DNA of 64,000 bases, from assembly GCF_011808225.1 (NCBI RefSeq), contig NZ_SOYS01000004.1, positions 186,001-250,000 on the forward strand, written 5' to 3'. Of the stretch, positions 9,760 to 21,034 are shown piece after piece; position 1 is the stretch's first letter, and the number at the start of each line of letters is the position of its first letter. The notes beneath the pieces were generated by a model. That model searched no databases. It was not told the origin of the DNA and worked only from the letters and a program-made list of their open reading frames with translations. Source of the DNA: Cedecea colo. Its GTDB lineage: Bacteria; Pseudomonadota; Gammaproteobacteria; Enterobacterales; Enterobacteriaceae. Both the position numbers and the translations under genes were made by a program.

Positions 9760-10692
9760 TCAGGCTTTTGACCCGAAAAACTCGCGGGCTGTTACCACGT
9801 CTTTTGCGATTTGCGCCTTGAGTTCATCAAGCGAGGCAAACCGCTGTTCATTGCGTATTTTTTTACGCAGCACCACATCTATATGGTGCCCATACAGGTC
9901 CATTGCAACGTCCAGCAAATGGACTTCTAACTGCTGGCGCATCCCCGCAACCGTTGGGCGGGTGCCGATATTGGCCACGCCAGGCAACAGCTTATCGCCG
10001 AGGCCCGCTACTTCTACCGCAAAGACCCCTTTAACCGGGGAAACCTGACGACGCAGCGGTAAATTCGCCGTCGGGAAGCCGATGGTACGGCCTAATTCAT
10101 CACCGTGAACGACGCGCCCGGAGATGATAAACGGATGCCCTAGCAGGCTCTGGGCCAGTTCAAGGTTGTCATCCGCCAGCGCCTGGCGAACCGCCGTGCT
10201 GCTGATGCGCACGCCATCTTCGCAAAAGGTTTGCGTACTGGTGACGTCAAAACCGTATTCCTGGCCAGCCTTCTGTAATAACAAGAAATCCCCCTGGCGA
10301 CCAGCGCCAAAGCGGAAATCGTCCCCGACGGCGAGAAACTTTACCCCGAGGCGGTCAACCAGCAGATCGCTGACAAAATTTTGCGCCGTCAGGGCGGCAA
10401 AGCGACGATCGAACCGAACACAAAGCACGTAGTCCACGCCGCATTCGGCCAGGTAACGTAGCTTTTCGCGCAGCCTTGTCAGGCGCGCGGGGGATTTTCC
10501 AGCAGCAAAAAGCTCAAGCGGTTGTGGCTCGAAGATCATGACCATCACCGGAAGATTGCGCGCACGCCCCTGGGCACACAGCCCTTGTAGCAGAGACTTG
10601 TGGCCTCGATGCACGCCATCAAAATTACCAATGGTGAGGACACACCCGTGGTGATTCTGGCGCAAATTATGTATGCCGCGTATCAGCTTCAT
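9760..10692 (-). CDS. ribF: Bifunctional riboflavin kinase / FAD synthetase
   Basis: RibF phosphorylates riboflavin to FMN and adenylates FMN to FAD. The N-terminal nucleotidyltransferase part carries [18 protein letters not shown], and the C-terminal kinase part carries [13 protein letters not shown]. At 310 residues it has the normal length. It is divergent from rpsT and is the first gene of the leftward ileS group. The ribosome binding site is weak. Confidence 0.96.
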   Translation of the reverse strand: MKLIRGIHNLRQNHHGCVLTIGNFDGVHRGHKSLLQGLCAQGRARNLPVMVMIFEPQPLELFAAGKSPARLTRLREKLRYLAECGVDYVLCVRFDRRFAALTAQNFVSDLLVDRLGVKFLAVGDDFRFGAGRQGDFLLLQKAGQEYGFDVTSTQTFCEDGVRISSTAVRQALADDNLELAQSLLGHPFIISGRVVHGDELGRTIGFPTANLPLRRQVSPVKGVFAVEVAGLGDKLLPGVANIGTRPTVAGMRQQLEVHLLDVAMDLYGHHIDVVLRKKIRNEQRFASLDELKAQIAKDVVTAREFFGSKA

Positions 10693-11283
<591 letters not shown>

Positions 11284-11305
11284 TCGCCTTTGTGTTGTCA
11301 GCTTG

Positions 11306-11333
11306 AAAAAAACCGGCTCGCGCCGGTTTTTTT
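11306..11333. terminator. rpsT terminator
   Basis: The stem AACCGGC / GCCGGTT with loop TCGC is followed by seven T. A run of seven A precedes it, so it can also act on the leftward nhaR side. Confidence 0.9.
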
Positions 11334-11351
11334 ATGCCTGAAATTTAGCGC

Positions 11352-12239
11352 TTACTTAAAAAGCGCCGAGTAATCCCTTTTACAGACGCGCTGCACCGCC
11401 GGGTGCTGAATCATGCGCTCTGCAAAAATAGCGTGATATTCTTCCATCACATTCTCAATCCGCCCGACCTCAACGATGCTGTCGTCGTTATAAATATCTT
11501 TTCTATAAAGCGTGGGCGCAACGAAAATGGCGTTATGCGCGGCACCAAATGCTTTCATCAGCGCGGCATCGTCAAACTCACCGAGTATTTCCACCTTCAG
11601 ACCCTGCCCGTTAATCCAGTTAAGGATTTTACGTCCGAGCATTGATCGTCGGCCAGGTATCAATAAACGTCTCGTTTCAAGACAGGCCGGGAAAGGTAAA
11701 TCCGGCAGCGGATTCTGGCACCAGAAGCTGATACCGCACTCGCCAATTTTGACCGAGAACAGCCCTTCCTGCTGCGTCGAATCAATCGGGCAGTCGGAAA
11801 TAATCATATCCAGCTTGTGCTGGCTGAGCTGCTCCAGCAGCATTTCGTGAGTGGATTCAAAACAGCGCAGATGAATTTGTTCATCCTCCACCACCGCCGC
11901 ATCCAGCACGCCGCTCACCAGCCGTTTGGAAAGCGCGTCAGCAACGCCAACGTCAAACAGCAGGCTGGACTCTTTGCGGTAGTTAACGATATCCAGCATT
12001 TCCTGGCTTAGGGTGAACATACGGTCCGCGTAACGAAATACCAGCTGCCCCAGTTCGGAAGGCTCCAGCCCGCGTCCTTTGCGCTTAAACAGCTTACCGT
12101 CCAGCCGCTCTTCCAGCGCTTTTATCTGGCCGGTGATCGTTTGTGGCGTCAGATAAAGCGCATCCGCCGCACCCACCACGGACCCTTCTTTGCAGACGTG
12201 CCAGAAATAGTAGAGATGGTTGTAATTGATATGCGACAC
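11352..12239 (-). CDS. nhaR: LysR-type regulator NhaR
   Basis: NhaR is the LysR-type activator of nhaA and responds to sodium. The N-terminal HTH is in [25 protein letters not shown] and the rest is a substrate-binding domain ([27 protein letters not shown]). The best start is GTG at 12239 (reading [13 protein letters not shown]), matching the E. coli N-terminus apart from two residues, with GGGAG 10 bases upstream. An in-frame start at 12281 would add 14 unrelated residues. It lies just downstream of nhaA, as in E. coli. Confidence 0.92.
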   Translation of the reverse strand: MSHINYNHLYYFWHVCKEGSVVGAADALYLTPQTITGQIKALEERLDGKLFKRKGRGLEPSELGQLVFRYADRMFTLSQEMLDIVNYRKESSLLFDVGVADALSKRLVSGVLDAAVVEDEQIHLRCFESTHEMLLEQLSQHKLDMIISDCPIDSTQQEGLFSVKIGECGISFWCQNPLPDLPFPACLETRRLLIPGRRSMLGRKILNWINGQGLKVEILGEFDDAALMKAFGAAHNAIFVAPTLYRKDIYNDDSIVEVGRIENVMEEYHAIFAERMIQHPAVQRVCKRDYSALFK

Positions 12240-12288
12240 GCGGCTTTCACTCCCTGAGAAATATCCACTAGCAGACGGCAACCCGCCG

Positions 12289-12309
12289 TCAGCGTGAAAA
12301 TCACGCTGA
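12289..12309. repeat. Perfect inverted repeat over the nhaA stop codon
   Basis: TCAGCGTGA / TCACGCTGA is a perfect 9-bp stem with a 3-base loop that includes the nhaA stop. It lacks a T run, so it is probably a processing or stability hairpin between nhaA and nhaR, not a terminator. Confidence 0.55.
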
Positions 12310-13464
12310 AAAACGGCTTCTTAACATACTGTAGCCCACCACGGCGGAAAGCAGCGACCCCAGAAGAATACCGAGTTTAGCCCAGGTAATAAGCTCCGGA
12401 TCAACGCTGCCAAAGGCAAGTGAAGCGATGAAGATCGACATAGTAAAGCCGATCCCGCACAGCACGCCCACGGCCATAATGTCTTTTCCCGTTGTTCCCT
12501 CCGGCAGGCTCGCCAGCCTGAGCTTTAATGCAGCCCAGCAGAACAGGCTGATGCCCAGCGGTTTACCAATAAACAGGCCAGCAATAATGCCCATCGGCAG
12601 CAGCGACGTTAATCCTTCAAACGTCACGCCGTTTAAGGAGACGCCTGCGTTGGCAAACGCGAACAGCGGCAGTATTAAGAATGCCACCCACGGATGCAGT
12701 ACATGTTCCAGCTCACGCGCAGGCGATCGGCCTTCTTTTTCTTTCAGCGGAATAAAGAAACCTATAATCACCCCGGCAAGCGTTGCGTGAACGCCAGACT
12801 TCAGCACCGCCGTCCACAGCACAATGCCCACCAGAATATACAGGCCCGTGCGGCGGACGTTACAGACGTTCAGCAAAGCCAGCACCGCAATCGCTCCTGC
12901 GGCCACCGCCAGCGACAGTAAAGAGAGATCGCTGGTATAAAACAGGGCGATAATAATGATGGCGCCAAGGTCATCGATAATGGCCAGCGCCATCAGGAAT
13001 ACCTTTAAAGCGGCAGGCACGCGGTTGCCCAGCAGCGCCAGAATACCCAGCGCGAAGGCGATATCCGTCGCGGCCGGAATGGCCCATCCTTCACGGGTAA
13101 TAGGATCCTGATAGTTGAAAATTAAATAGATAGCGGCGGGAACAATCATGCCCCCAAGCGCTGCAATCATCGGGAAAGCGGCCTGACGGCGGTTTGCCAG
13201 GGAGCCTTCAACCATTTCACGTTTTACTTCCAGACCAATCATCAAAAAGAAGATGGCCATCAAAGCGTCGTTCACCCACAGCAGCAGATTTTTACTGATA
13301 TCCAGAGAACCAATGCGCACTTCAACAGGCGTGGCTAAAAACGCCTGATAAAAGCCGCTGGTGAATTCGAAGTTAGCCAGAATCATCGCCATAACGGCGG
13401 CAAAGATCAGCAGGATGCCGCTTGCGGCATCGCCATGGAAAAAGCGTTGTAGAATTTTCGTCAT
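12301..13464 (-). CDS. nhaA: Na+/H+ antiporter NhaA
   Basis: NhaA is the inner-membrane electrogenic sodium/proton antiporter for salt and alkaline pH tolerance. It has 387 residues and about twelve membrane segments. The ion-binding aspartate pair is seen in [17 protein letters not shown], and [14 protein letters not shown] is the conserved helix IV region. It lies upstream of its regulator nhaR in the same direction. Confidence 0.97.
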   Translation of the reverse strand: MTKILQRFFHGDAASGILLIFAAVMAMILANFEFTSGFYQAFLATPVEVRIGSLDISKNLLLWVNDALMAIFFLMIGLEVKREMVEGSLANRRQAAFPMIAALGGMIVPAAIYLIFNYQDPITREGWAIPAATDIAFALGILALLGNRVPAALKVFLMALAIIDDLGAIIIIALFYTSDLSLLSLAVAAGAIAVLALLNVCNVRRTGLYILVGIVLWTAVLKSGVHATLAGVIIGFFIPLKEKEGRSPARELEHVLHPWVAFLILPLFAFANAGVSLNGVTFEGLTSLLPMGIIAGLFIGKPLGISLFCWAALKLRLASLPEGTTGKDIMAVGVLCGIGFTMSIFIASLAFGSVDPELITWAKLGILLGSLLSAVVGYSMLRSRFSA

Positions 13465-13610
13465 TCTTTCATCCTGTATACACGCGGTTAAGCCGATACC
13501 AGGTCGCCAAAATAACAGCCAAAATATTTCGATAAAAGTAGTTTATATGGCAGAAACAGATCGGTAAAAACGAATTAAAAGCGCCACAGGCTTAACGACC
13601 TGCCGCGAAT

Positions 13611-13647
13611 AAAAAAACCTGAACCGAGGCTGTCGATTCAGGTTTTT
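13611..13647 (-). terminator. dnaJ terminator
   Basis: The stem AAAACCTGAA / TTCAGGTTTT is flanked by seven A on the left and T-rich sequence on the right. Read leftward it ends dnaKJ with a run of T; it may work in both directions. Confidence 0.85.
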
Positions 13648-13671
13648 ATTTTTATTGCACAATGCGCTGAT

Positions 13672-14802
13672 TTATTTAGTTAAATCATCAAAAAATCTTT
13701 TCACACCGTCAAAGAAGCTCTTAGAGCGCGGGCTGTTTTTCTCGCCGCTTGGTCCACCAAAGCTCTCTTCCAGATCGCGTAAAAGCTGCTTTTGTTTATC
13801 ATTCAGGCTGACAGGCGTTTCCACTACGACGCGGCACAGCAGATCGCCCTGTGCACCACCCCGTACGGATTTCACACCTTTGCCGCGCATTCTGAACAGC
13901 TTACCCGTTTGCGTTTCGCTCGGCACTTTCAGATTTACGCGGCCATCCAGCGTCGGCACTTCAATCTCACCGCCCAGCGCTGCCATAGCAAAGTTGATCG
14001 GTACTTCGCAGTAAAGGTTGTTGCCTTCACGCTCGAAGATTGGATGCTGCTTAACCTGCACCTGAACATACAGGTCGCCTGACGGCGCGCCATGTTCGCC
14101 TGCTTCACCTTCGCCTGCCAGGCGAATACGATCGCCGGTATCCACGCCAGCCGGGATTTTCACCGACAGGGTTTTGGTTTTTTCTACACGGCCATGGCCA
14201 TGACAGGTGTTGCACGGATCTTTAATAATGGTGCCGCGGCCCTGACAGTGCGGACAGCTCTGCTGCACGGTAAAGAATCCCTGGCGCATTTGCACCTGGC
14301 CCTGGCCGTGACAGGTTGGACAAGTCTGCGGTTTGGAGCCAGCTTTCGCACCGCTGCCGTGGCAAACGTCACACTCTTCAAGCGTTGGAATGCGGATCTC
14401 TTTGGTCACGCCGCGAACCGCTTCTTCCAGCGTTAAATCCATGTTATAGCGCAAATCGGCACCGCGTGCGGCGCGCTGACGGCGCCCGCCGCCAAAGATG
14501 TCACCGAATACGTCGCCAAAGATATCGCTGAAGTCGGCACCGCCGCCGCCAAACCCGCCGCCGCCCATGCCGCCTTGCTCAAACGCAGCGTGGCCATACT
14601 GGTCATACGCAGCACGCTTTTGCTCGTCGGTCAGGATTTCGTAGGCTTCTTTGATCTCTTTAAACTTACCTTCGGCCTCTTTGTCACCCTGATTACGATC
14701 CGGGTGGAATTTCATCGCCAGGCGTTTGTAAGCTTTTTTGATTTCACGTTCGTCCGCAGACTTCGGAACGCCTAAAACCTCGTAATAGTCTTTCTTCGCC
14801 AT
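13672..14802 (-). CDS. dnaJ: Co-chaperone DnaJ
   Basis: DnaJ delivers unfolded proteins to DnaK and stimulates its ATPase. The 376-residue protein has the J domain with HPD in [12 protein letters not shown], a Gly/Phe-rich linker ([13 protein letters not shown]), and four zinc motifs [24 protein letters not shown] and CNTCHGHG. It is downstream of dnaK, separated by a stable hairpin, and is transcribed from the dnaK heat-shock promoters. Confidence 0.98.
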   Translation of the reverse strand: MAKKDYYEVLGVPKSADEREIKKAYKRLAMKFHPDRNQGDKEAEGKFKEIKEAYEILTDEQKRAAYDQYGHAAFEQGGMGGGGFGGGGADFSDIFGDVFGDIFGGGRRQRAARGADLRYNMDLTLEEAVRGVTKEIRIPTLEECDVCHGSGAKAGSKPQTCPTCHGQGQVQMRQGFFTVQQSCPHCQGRGTIIKDPCNTCHGHGRVEKTKTLSVKIPAGVDTGDRIRLAGEGEAGEHGAPSGDLYVQVQVKQHPIFEREGNNLYCEVPINFAMAALGGEIEVPTLDGRVNLKVPSETQTGKLFRMRGKGVKSVRGGAQGDLLCRVVVETPVSLNDKQKQLLRDLEESFGGPSGEKNSPRSKSFFDGVKRFFDDLTK

Positions 14803-14828
14803 CTTTTTGTTCTGCCCCTAACATGCGT

Positions 14829-14861
14829 GCACGGGCGTGGAGAAAACTCCTACGCCCGTGC
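14829..14861 (-). repeat. dnaK-dnaJ intergenic hairpin
   Basis: GCACGGGCGT plus GGAG pairs with CTCC plus ACGCCCGTGC across an AAAA loop, leaving one bulged base. It sits in the 85-base dnaK-dnaJ gap and has no T run, so it is likely an mRNA processing or stability element that sets the DnaK to DnaJ ratio (inference). Confidence 0.65.
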
Positions 14862-14887
14862 CAGTGTTTCAACCGCTCAAAGGGCGA

Positions 14888-16804
14888 TTATTTCTTGTCT
14901 TTAACTTCTTCGAACTCAGCGTCAACAACGTCGTCGTCTTTGCCGGCGTTAGTCGCGTCTGCCGCGTTGCCCGCCTGCTGTTCAGCGTGTTGCTGCTGAG
15001 CCAGTTCCATCAGCTTCTGGGAAACCTGCGCCAGCGCCTGCATTTTCGCTTCGATATCGGCTTTGTCTTCGCCTTTCAGAGAAGTTTCCAGCGCGGTCAG
15101 CGCAGACTCGATAGCAGTTTTGTCGTCAGCCGGCAGTTTGTCGCCCGCTTCTTCAACTTGCTTACGGGTGCTGTGCAGCAGATGGTCGCCCTGGTTGCGG
15201 GTCTGCACCAGCTCTTCGAACTTACGGTCAGATTCGGCGTTAGCTTCCGCGTCACGGACCATTTTCTGGATTTCTTCTTCGTTCAGACCAGAAGAAGCTT
15301 TGATAGTGATCTTCTGCTCTTTGCCGCTATTTTTGTCTTTCGCGGAAACGTGCAGGATACCATCGGCATCGATATCGAAAGTCACTTCGATCTGCGGCAT
15401 GCCGCGCGGTGCCGGGCTGATACCATCCAGGTTGAACTGACCCAGAGATTTGTTATCAGACGCACGCTTACGTTCACCCTGAATCACATGGATGGTTACC
15501 GCGGACTGGTTGTCTTCAGCGGTAGAGAACACCTGGCTGTGCTTGGTCGGGATGGTGGTGTTTTTGTTGATGAGCGCAGTCATCACGCCGCCCATGGTTT
15601 CGATACCCAAAGAGAGCGGGGTAACGTCCAGCAGCAGTACGTCTTTCACTTCACCCGTCAGAACACCACCCTGAACGGCAGCGCCGATTGCCACGGCTTC
15701 GTCCGGGTTAACGTCTTTACGTGGTTCTTTACCGAAGAACTCAGCAACTTTTTTCTGCACCATTGGCATACGGGTCTGACCGCCGACCAGGATAACGTCC
15801 TGGATGTCGGATACGGACAGGCCAGCATCCTGCAATGCAACTTTCAGCGGCTCGATAGAACGGTTTACCAGGTCTTCGACCAGGGATTCCAGCTTCGCGC
15901 GAGTCACTTTGATGTTCATGTGTTTTGGACCGGTCGCGTCTGCGGTGATGTACGGCAGGTTCACGTCGGTCTGCTGTGCAGAAGAGAGTTCGATTTTCGC
16001 TTTTTCCGCAGCTTCTTTCAGACGCTGCATTGCCAGCGGATCGTTACGCAGATCGATACCCTGATCTTTCTTGAACTCTTCCACCAGGTAGTTGATCAGA
16101 CGGCTGTCGAAGTCTTCGCCGCCCAGGTGAGTATCACCGTTGGTTGCCAGAACTTCGAAGGTTTTCTCGCCATCAACTTCATCGATTTCGATAATAGAGA
16201 TATCGAACGTACCGCCGCCCAGGTCGTAAACCGCAATAGTACGGTTGCCAACTTCTTTATCCAGACCGTAAGCTAGTGCCGCTGCGGTCGGTTCGTTGAT
16301 GATACGTTTTACTTCCAGACCTGCGATACGACCGGCGTCTTTGGTTGCCTGACGCTGCGCATCGTTGAAGTAGGCAGGAACGGTGATAACCGCTTCCGTT
16401 ACCGGCTCGCCCAGGTAATCTTCAGCCGTTTTCTTCATTTTTTTCAGCACTTCAGCAGAGATCTGCGGAGGCGCCATTTTTTGGCCTTTAACGTCGATCC
16501 ATGCGTCGCCGTTATCAGCGCCGATGATTTTGTACGGCATGATGGCTTCATCACGCTGTACTTCTTCATCCTGGAAACGACGGCCAATCAGGCGCTTGAT
16601 CGCAAACAGGGTGTTCTGCGGGTTAGTCACTGCCTGACGTTTAGCCGGCTGACCAACCAGAGTTTCGCCATCCTGGGTATATGCGATGATGGAAGGCGTG
16701 GTGCGATCGCCCTCGGCGTTTTCCAGCACGCGTGCCGTGTTGCCATCCATGATTGCTACACAAGAGTTGGTTGTACCCAAGTCGATACCAATAATTTTAC
16801 CCAT
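14888..16804 (-). CDS. dnaK: Molecular chaperone DnaK (Hsp70)
   Basis: DnaK is the ATP-driven Hsp70 chaperone. At 638 residues it is full length. The nucleotide-binding domain begins [20 protein letters not shown] and has the phosphate-2 motif [16 protein letters not shown]; the acidic C-terminus ends [10 protein letters not shown] very long open frame on the opposite strand is a codon-bias shadow. Two sigma-32-type promoters lie upstream. Confidence 0.99.
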   Translation of the reverse strand: MGKIIGIDLGTTNSCVAIMDGNTARVLENAEGDRTTPSIIAYTQDGETLVGQPAKRQAVTNPQNTLFAIKRLIGRRFQDEEVQRDEAIMPYKIIGADNGDAWIDVKGQKMAPPQISAEVLKKMKKTAEDYLGEPVTEAVITVPAYFNDAQRQATKDAGRIAGLEVKRIINEPTAAALAYGLDKEVGNRTIAVYDLGGGTFDISIIEIDEVDGEKTFEVLATNGDTHLGGEDFDSRLINYLVEEFKKDQGIDLRNDPLAMQRLKEAAEKAKIELSSAQQTDVNLPYITADATGPKHMNIKVTRAKLESLVEDLVNRSIEPLKVALQDAGLSVSDIQDVILVGGQTRMPMVQKKVAEFFGKEPRKDVNPDEAVAIGAAVQGGVLTGEVKDVLLLDVTPLSLGIETMGGVMTALINKNTTIPTKHSQVFSTAEDNQSAVTIHVIQGERKRASDNKSLGQFNLDGISPAPRGMPQIEVTFDIDADGILHVSAKDKNSGKEQKITIKASSGLNEEEIQKMVRDAEANAESDRKFEELVQTRNQGDHLLHSTRKQVEEAGDKLPADDKTAIESALTALETSLKGEDKADIEAKMQALAQVSQKLMELAQQQHAEQQAGNAADATNAGKDDDVVDAEFEEVKDKK

Positions 16805-16851
16805 CTAAACGTCTCCACTTAAAATTTGTTCGTCATGTGGTTGTGAACCTG

Positions 16852-16879
16852 TTATGCGGGCAAACAAGTGCGTTTCAAC
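16852..16879 (-). promoter_or_regulatory. dnaK proximal heat-shock promoter (P2-like)
   Basis: Leftward reading gives GTTGAAAC, then CCCGCATAA about 11 bases later, which fits the sigma-32 pattern CTTGAA - CCCCATnT. It is the promoter nearest dnaK. Confidence 0.7.
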
Positions 16880-16925
16880 TGCCCAAACACGTTTTTTTCA
16901 GGTCCGCCAACTGCGGTTGGATACA

Positions 16926-16957
16926 AGATGGGGTCGGCTTGTCCGCCATCAAGGGGC
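16926..16957 (-). promoter_or_regulatory. dnaK distal heat-shock promoter (P1-like)
   Basis: Leftward reading gives CCCCTTGATG, a short spacer, then CCCCATCT, a good sigma-32 -35/-10 pair that resembles E. coli dnaK P1. The rest of the dnaK-satP divergent gap (16805-17101) shows nothing further that I can name. Confidence 0.75.
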
Positions 16958-17101
16958 AAAGCAAAAAAAATTTTCGTCCTCATACCCGTTTAGATCATAG
17001 TTTCCGGCCTGCCATCTGATTATGATGCCGCGCCCCGCAGCCCTCTAATGGCCGCGTGGTCTTTATTCATATTACGTTTCAGATGAATTTTCAGAGGAAC
17101 T

Positions 17102-17668
17102 ATGGGCAACACTAAGTTGGCTAATCCCGCTCCCCTGGGCTTAATGGGCTTTGGCATGACCACCATTTTGCTCAACCTGCACAACGCAGGCTTTTTTGGT
17201 TTTGACGTTATTATTCTCGCCATGGGAATCTTCTACGGTGGAATCGCACAGATTTTCGCGGGCCTGCTGGAGTTTAAAAAAGGGAACACTTTCGGTCTGA
17301 CCGCATTCACTTCATATGGCGCTTTCTGGCTGACGCTGGTCGCTATCATCCTGCTGCCGAAAATGGGCGCGGGTGAAGCTGCCGATGCTAATTTCATGGG
17401 CGCATACCTGGGCACGTGGGGCGTATTTACGCTGTTCATGTTCTTTGGCACGTTGCAGGCTGCACGTATGCTGCAGTTCGTATTTGCAAGTCTGACCGTG
17501 CTGTTTGCCCTGCTCTCCATCGGCCACTTTGTAAATAACGAAAGCATTATTCACGTTGCGGGCTGGGTCGGCCTGGTTTGTGGCGCAAGCGCTATTTACC
17601 TGGCAATGGGCGAAATGCTCAACGAGCAGTTTGGCCGCACCGTGCTGCCAATCGGTGAAAAGCGCTAA
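17102..17668 (+). CDS. satP: Acetate/succinate-proton symporter SatP
   Basis: SatP (YaaH) is a six-helix inner-membrane transporter for acetate and succinate of the AceTr family. The family signature NPAPLGLMGFGMTT is at residues 8-21. Length is 188, as in E. coli. AGAGGA precedes the ATG. It is transcribed away from dnaK and ends at a strong terminator shared with the converging MFS gene. Confidence 0.96.
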   Translation: MGNTKLANPAPLGLMGFGMTTILLNLHNAGFFGFDVIILAMGIFYGGIAQIFAGLLEFKKGNTFGLTAFTSYGAFWLTLVAIILLPKMGAGEAADANFMGAYLGTWGVFTLFMFFGTLQAARMLQFVFASLTVLFALLSIGHFVNNESIIHVAGWVGLVCGASAIYLAMGEMLNEQFGRTVLPIGEKR

Positions 17669-17692
17669 TTCCTGTCCTGAGCCGCAAAAGAC

Positions 17693-17719
17693 AAGCGGAG
17701 CCTGGCTCCGCTTTTTTTA
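17693..17719. terminator. satP terminator overlapping the convergent MFS stop
   Basis: AAGCGGAG / CTCCGCTT with a five-base loop is followed by a T run at 17712-17718 that runs into the stop codon of the convergent transporter gene. Confidence 0.85.
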
Positions 17720-19042
17720 TGAATGTTGCAGCGGCCTTTCCACCACCACATCTTCGTAATTCAAATCCTGGCGCAGCCAGATCCCCAGTGCGAATCCAAC
17801 CAGCGCCAACGCCAGCACGTACCAGGCCGGCGCCATTGGGGAAACGCCCATCAGCATGGTAACAAAGATTGGCGTAAGGCCGCCGAAGATGGCGTACGAC
17901 ACATTGTAAGAAAAAGAGATGCCGGTAAACCGCACTTCTGCCGGGAATGCCCGCACCATCACAAAGGGTACCGCACCGACTACCCCAACGCTCAGCCCTA
18001 CCAGGCCGTACAGCATAAACAGGTATTCAGGATAAACAGGGGTAAGGTGATAGAACATCCAGCTACACACGGCCAGCAGCAGGCCGCCTATAATAAAAGT
18101 TTTGCTCGCACCGATACGGTCGACAAACAGGCCCGCCGCAATACAGCCGATGCACAGCATAACGGTGGCGATACTATTCGCCTGAAGCGTCAGCGCAGGC
18201 GCAATACCCACCTGCTTTTGCAGCCAGGTCGGCGACATTAAAATAACCACCACAATACCCGCTGAAAGCAGCCAGGTCAGGAGCATTGAAACCACCACCG
18301 CTTTCTTATGTTTAACCACAACGGATTTGAGCGGCAGCTCTTCGGCCAACGCTTTGCGTTTTTGCATCTCAATAAAGACGGGCGTTTCCTGCAGCCAGCG
18401 ACGCAGATACATCGCCACCAGCCCGAAGATACCGCCGAGGAAGAACGGAATACGCCAGCCGCCGTCGTGGATAGCGTCCTGTGTCATGGAGGTATTGATA
18501 AGCGTTGCGACGACAGATCCCAGCAAAATGCCGACGGTTAACCCGGCCGTAAGCGTTCCACAGGCGATACCGATACGTTTATAAGGCACGTGCTCGGCAA
18601 CGAATACCCATGCGCCAGGCACTTCACCGCCGATCGCAGCGCCCTGAAGGACACGCATCAGAAGCAGTAACAGCGGAGCCGCAATGCCAAGCGTGGCGTA
18701 GGTCGGCAGCAAGCCAATCGCCAACGTCGGCAGGGCCATCAGCAGAATGCTCAGCGTGAACATTTTCTTGCGCCCGACAAGATCGCCAAAGTGAGCCATC
18801 ACGATGCCGCCCAGCGGTCGAGCCAGATAACCAGCGGCAAAAATCCCGAAGGTTTGCACCTGGCGCAGCCATTCCGGAATATCCGCCGGGAAAAAGAGCG
18901 CGCCGACGACCGTGGCGAAAAAAACAAAAATAATAAAATCGTAGAATTCGAGCGCGCCGCCGAGGGCGGCGAGAGTCAGGGTTTTGTAATCCTGACGGTT
19001 CAGAGGTCTTGCTGGTGATGTCGTTGCTTTTTGTATGGCCAT
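17717..19042 (-). CDS. MFS transporter, metabolite:H+ symporter (MHS) type
   Basis: This 441-residue protein with about twelve membrane segments is an MFS transporter resembling the metabolite:H+ symporter group (ProP, ShiA, KgtP relatives). Seen are GALEFYDFIIFVFFATVVG, RPLGGIVMAHFGDLVGRKK (the loop 2-3 motif) and VLQGAAIGGEVPGAWVFVAE. The substrate is unknown. E. coli K-12 has no such gene between satP and mog. No good ribosome binding site is visible before the ATG at 19042. The confidence is for family, not substrate. Confidence 0.85.
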   Translation of the reverse strand: MAIQKATTSPARPLNRQDYKTLTLAALGGALEFYDFIIFVFFATVVGALFFPADIPEWLRQVQTFGIFAAGYLARPLGGIVMAHFGDLVGRKKMFTLSILLMALPTLAIGLLPTYATLGIAAPLLLLLMRVLQGAAIGGEVPGAWVFVAEHVPYKRIGIACGTLTAGLTVGILLGSVVATLINTSMTQDAIHDGGWRIPFFLGGIFGLVAMYLRRWLQETPVFIEMQKRKALAEELPLKSVVVKHKKAVVVSMLLTWLLSAGIVVVILMSPTWLQKQVGIAPALTLQANSIATVMLCIGCIAAGLFVDRIGASKTFIIGGLLLAVCSWMFYHLTPVYPEYLFMLYGLVGLSVGVVGAVPFVMVRAFPAEVRFTGISFSYNVSYAIFGGLTPIFVTMLMGVSPMAPAWYVLALALVGFALGIWLRQDLNYEDVVVERPLQHS

Positions 19043-19167
19043 AAGGAACCGCGCGTCAAAGAGGAGTGTGATAATTATTGCCGTTTAGCTGTAAAGCAAA
19101 CATTACTATAACGGTTAAATATCGGCACTCCACAGGCACTGCATCTTATGTCATAAACGCCATAACT

Positions 19168-19755
19168 TTAGGATTTTGTCTCGCGTATAGCGCTCTTGGG
19201 ACGAAAAGCTGCTACTACTGTCGGATCGGTTTCAATATATGGCCCGTCCAGCAGCTGTACACAATAAGGTACACTGGCAAAAATACCGGGCACAATTACT
19301 TTACCGCTCTCATCTTTCACGCCTTCAAGCGTTTCCTGAATGGATTTCGGCTGGCCCGGCAGATTGAGGATCAGCGCCTGTTTACGAATCACTCCCACCT
19401 GGCGAGAAAGGATTGCCGTCGGCACAAAATGCAGGCTTATTTGCCGCATCTGCTCGCCAAAGCCGGGCATTATGCGGTCGGCAATCGCAAGCGTTGCATC
19501 CGGGGTAACGTCGCGGCGAGCCGGGCCGGTTCCGCCGGTCGTCAGCACGAGGTGGCAGGTCATTTCATCGACGAGTTCGCAAAGCGTTTGTTCGATTATC
19601 GACTGTTCGTCTGGAATCAGGCGAGTTTCAATCTGAAAAGGTATGGTAAGCGTACGCTCAAGCCAGGCAGCCAGTGCCGGAATGCCTTTATCCTGATAGA
19701 CGCCGCTTGAGGCGCGGTCAGAGACGGAAACTAAACCAATGCGTAAGTTATTCAT
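19168..19755 (-). CDS. mog: Molybdopterin adenylyltransferase Mog
   Basis: Mog adenylates molybdopterin before molybdenum insertion in molybdenum cofactor synthesis. It has 195 residues, begins LRIGLVSVSDRASSGVYQDKG and carries the MoaB/Mog signature TTGGTGPARRDVTPDAT. AGGGA precedes the ATG. It follows talB, but the talB terminator lies between them. Confidence 0.96.
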   Translation of the reverse strand: MNNLRIGLVSVSDRASSGVYQDKGIPALAAWLERTLTIPFQIETRLIPDEQSIIEQTLCELVDEMTCHLVLTTGGTGPARRDVTPDATLAIADRIMPGFGEQMRQISLHFVPTAILSRQVGVIRKQALILNLPGQPKSIQETLEGVKDESGKVIVPGIFASVPYCVQLLDGPYIETDPTVVAAFRPKSAIRETKS

Positions 19756-19827
19756 ATCATTCCCTGGGAGTCAAATCTTAGGCGGAATGATACACGGCGA
19801 AGGGAATTGCAGACAGGGGATAACGCT

Positions 19828-19856
19828 AAAAAGCGTGACCGGGAACCCCGGCCACG
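19828..19856 (-). terminator. talB terminator
   Basis: Leftward, CGTGGCCGGG pairs with CCCGGTCACG across a three-base loop and is followed by GCTTTTTA. It separates talB from mog. Confidence 0.78.
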
Positions 19857-19863
19857 TCAATGA

Positions 19864-20817
19864 TTACAGCAGATCGCCGATCGTTTTTTCCAGTTTTTCC
19901 TGGTCGATTGCAAACTTGCGGATACCGTCAGCCAGTTTATCAACGGCCATTGGATCCTGGTTGTGCTGCCACAGGAACTGGGATTCGGTGATACGCTCAG
20001 GACGGGCCTTCACCTCGCCGCTGTACGCCAGTTTACGCTCAACCGCGCCTTCGCTTTCTGCTAGTTCTTTAAGCAGCGCTGGAGCGATGGTCAGACGGTC
20101 GCAGCCGGCCAGCTCAAGAATTTCGCCAAGGTTACGGAAGCTTGCGCCCATCACCACGGTCTCGTAGCCGTGCTGTTTGTAGTACTGATAGATTTCAGCT
20201 ACGGACACCACGCCCGGATCTTCAGAAGCCGCGTACTCTTTCTTATCGGTGTTAGCTTTGTACCAGTCGAGGATACGGCCAACGAACGGAGAGATCAGGA
20301 ACACGCCTGCTTCTGCGCAAGCACGCGCCTGAGCAAAGGAGAACAGCAGGGTCAGGTTACAGTTGATGCCTTCTTTTTCCAGCTGCTCAGCAGCGCGGAT
20401 GCCCTGCCAGGTAGAAGCCAGTTTGATCAGGATACGATCGTTGCTGATGCCCTCGTCGTTGTAGAGCTTAATCAGACGTTTTGCTTTCGCGATGCTGGCT
20501 TCAGTGTCATAGGACAGACGAGCGTCAACTTCTGTAGAAATGCGGCCCGGGATCAGTTTCAGGATTTCCAGACCAATGTTTACCGCCAGCTTGTCGGTGG
20601 CGTCCACAACCTGCTGTTCACGGTTGCTGCTCTGCTCACGCGCCCACGCCACCGCATCGTCAATCAGTTTGCGGTATTCAGGGATTTGCGCTGCGTTCAG
20701 AATCAGGGAAGGGTTAGTCGTAGCATCCTGCGGCTGGTAGAGCTTCATTGCCGCGATATCTCCGGTATCAGCAACCACTGTGGTTAGCTGACGCAGGGAG
20801 GTCAATTTATCCGTCAT
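19864..20817 (-). CDS. talB: Transaldolase B
   Basis: TalB transfers dihydroxyacetone units in the non-oxidative pentose phosphate pathway. It has 317 residues. The Schiff-base lysine is in [13 protein letters not shown], and TTNPSLIL is the conserved N-terminal motif. I chose the ATG at 20817 ([11 protein letters not shown]), as in E. coli; an upstream in-frame start would add 24 unrelated residues. Confidence 0.97.
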   Translation of the reverse strand: MTDKLTSLRQLTTVVADTGDIAAMKLYQPQDATTNPSLILNAAQIPEYRKLIDDAVAWAREQSSNREQQVVDATDKLAVNIGLEILKLIPGRISTEVDARLSYDTEASIAKAKRLIKLYNDEGISNDRILIKLASTWQGIRAAEQLEKEGINCNLTLLFSFAQARACAEAGVFLISPFVGRILDWYKANTDKKEYAASEDPGVVSVAEIYQYYKQHGYETVVMGASFRNLGEILELAGCDRLTIAPALLKELAESEGAVERKLAYSGEVKARPERITESQFLWQHNQDPMAVDKLADGIRKFAIDQEKLEKTIGDLL

Positions 20818-21034
20818 GATAGTGTTTCTCGTCAGGTGTAGCTTGTTAGGGAGATGTAACCGGTCTTGCCTGATGATATCACGACGCAAGTCAGGTGCAA
20901 CCGTAGCAACACGCCGCCAGGAGGCTGACGCAAATATGATAAACCGCCTGAAATATTTGCAAGCGTTATTATGAATTGCGCGTTAACGACGCTATCCGCC
21001 CGGTCCTGTCAAGCTTTGACAAAAGGTACGTTAA

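Noticed and set aside
14837-16276. A 479-codon open frame opposite dnaK
   Set aside because: It mirrors the codons of dnaK, has no ribosome binding site or family likeness, and long antisense frames over highly expressed genes are a known effect of codon bias.
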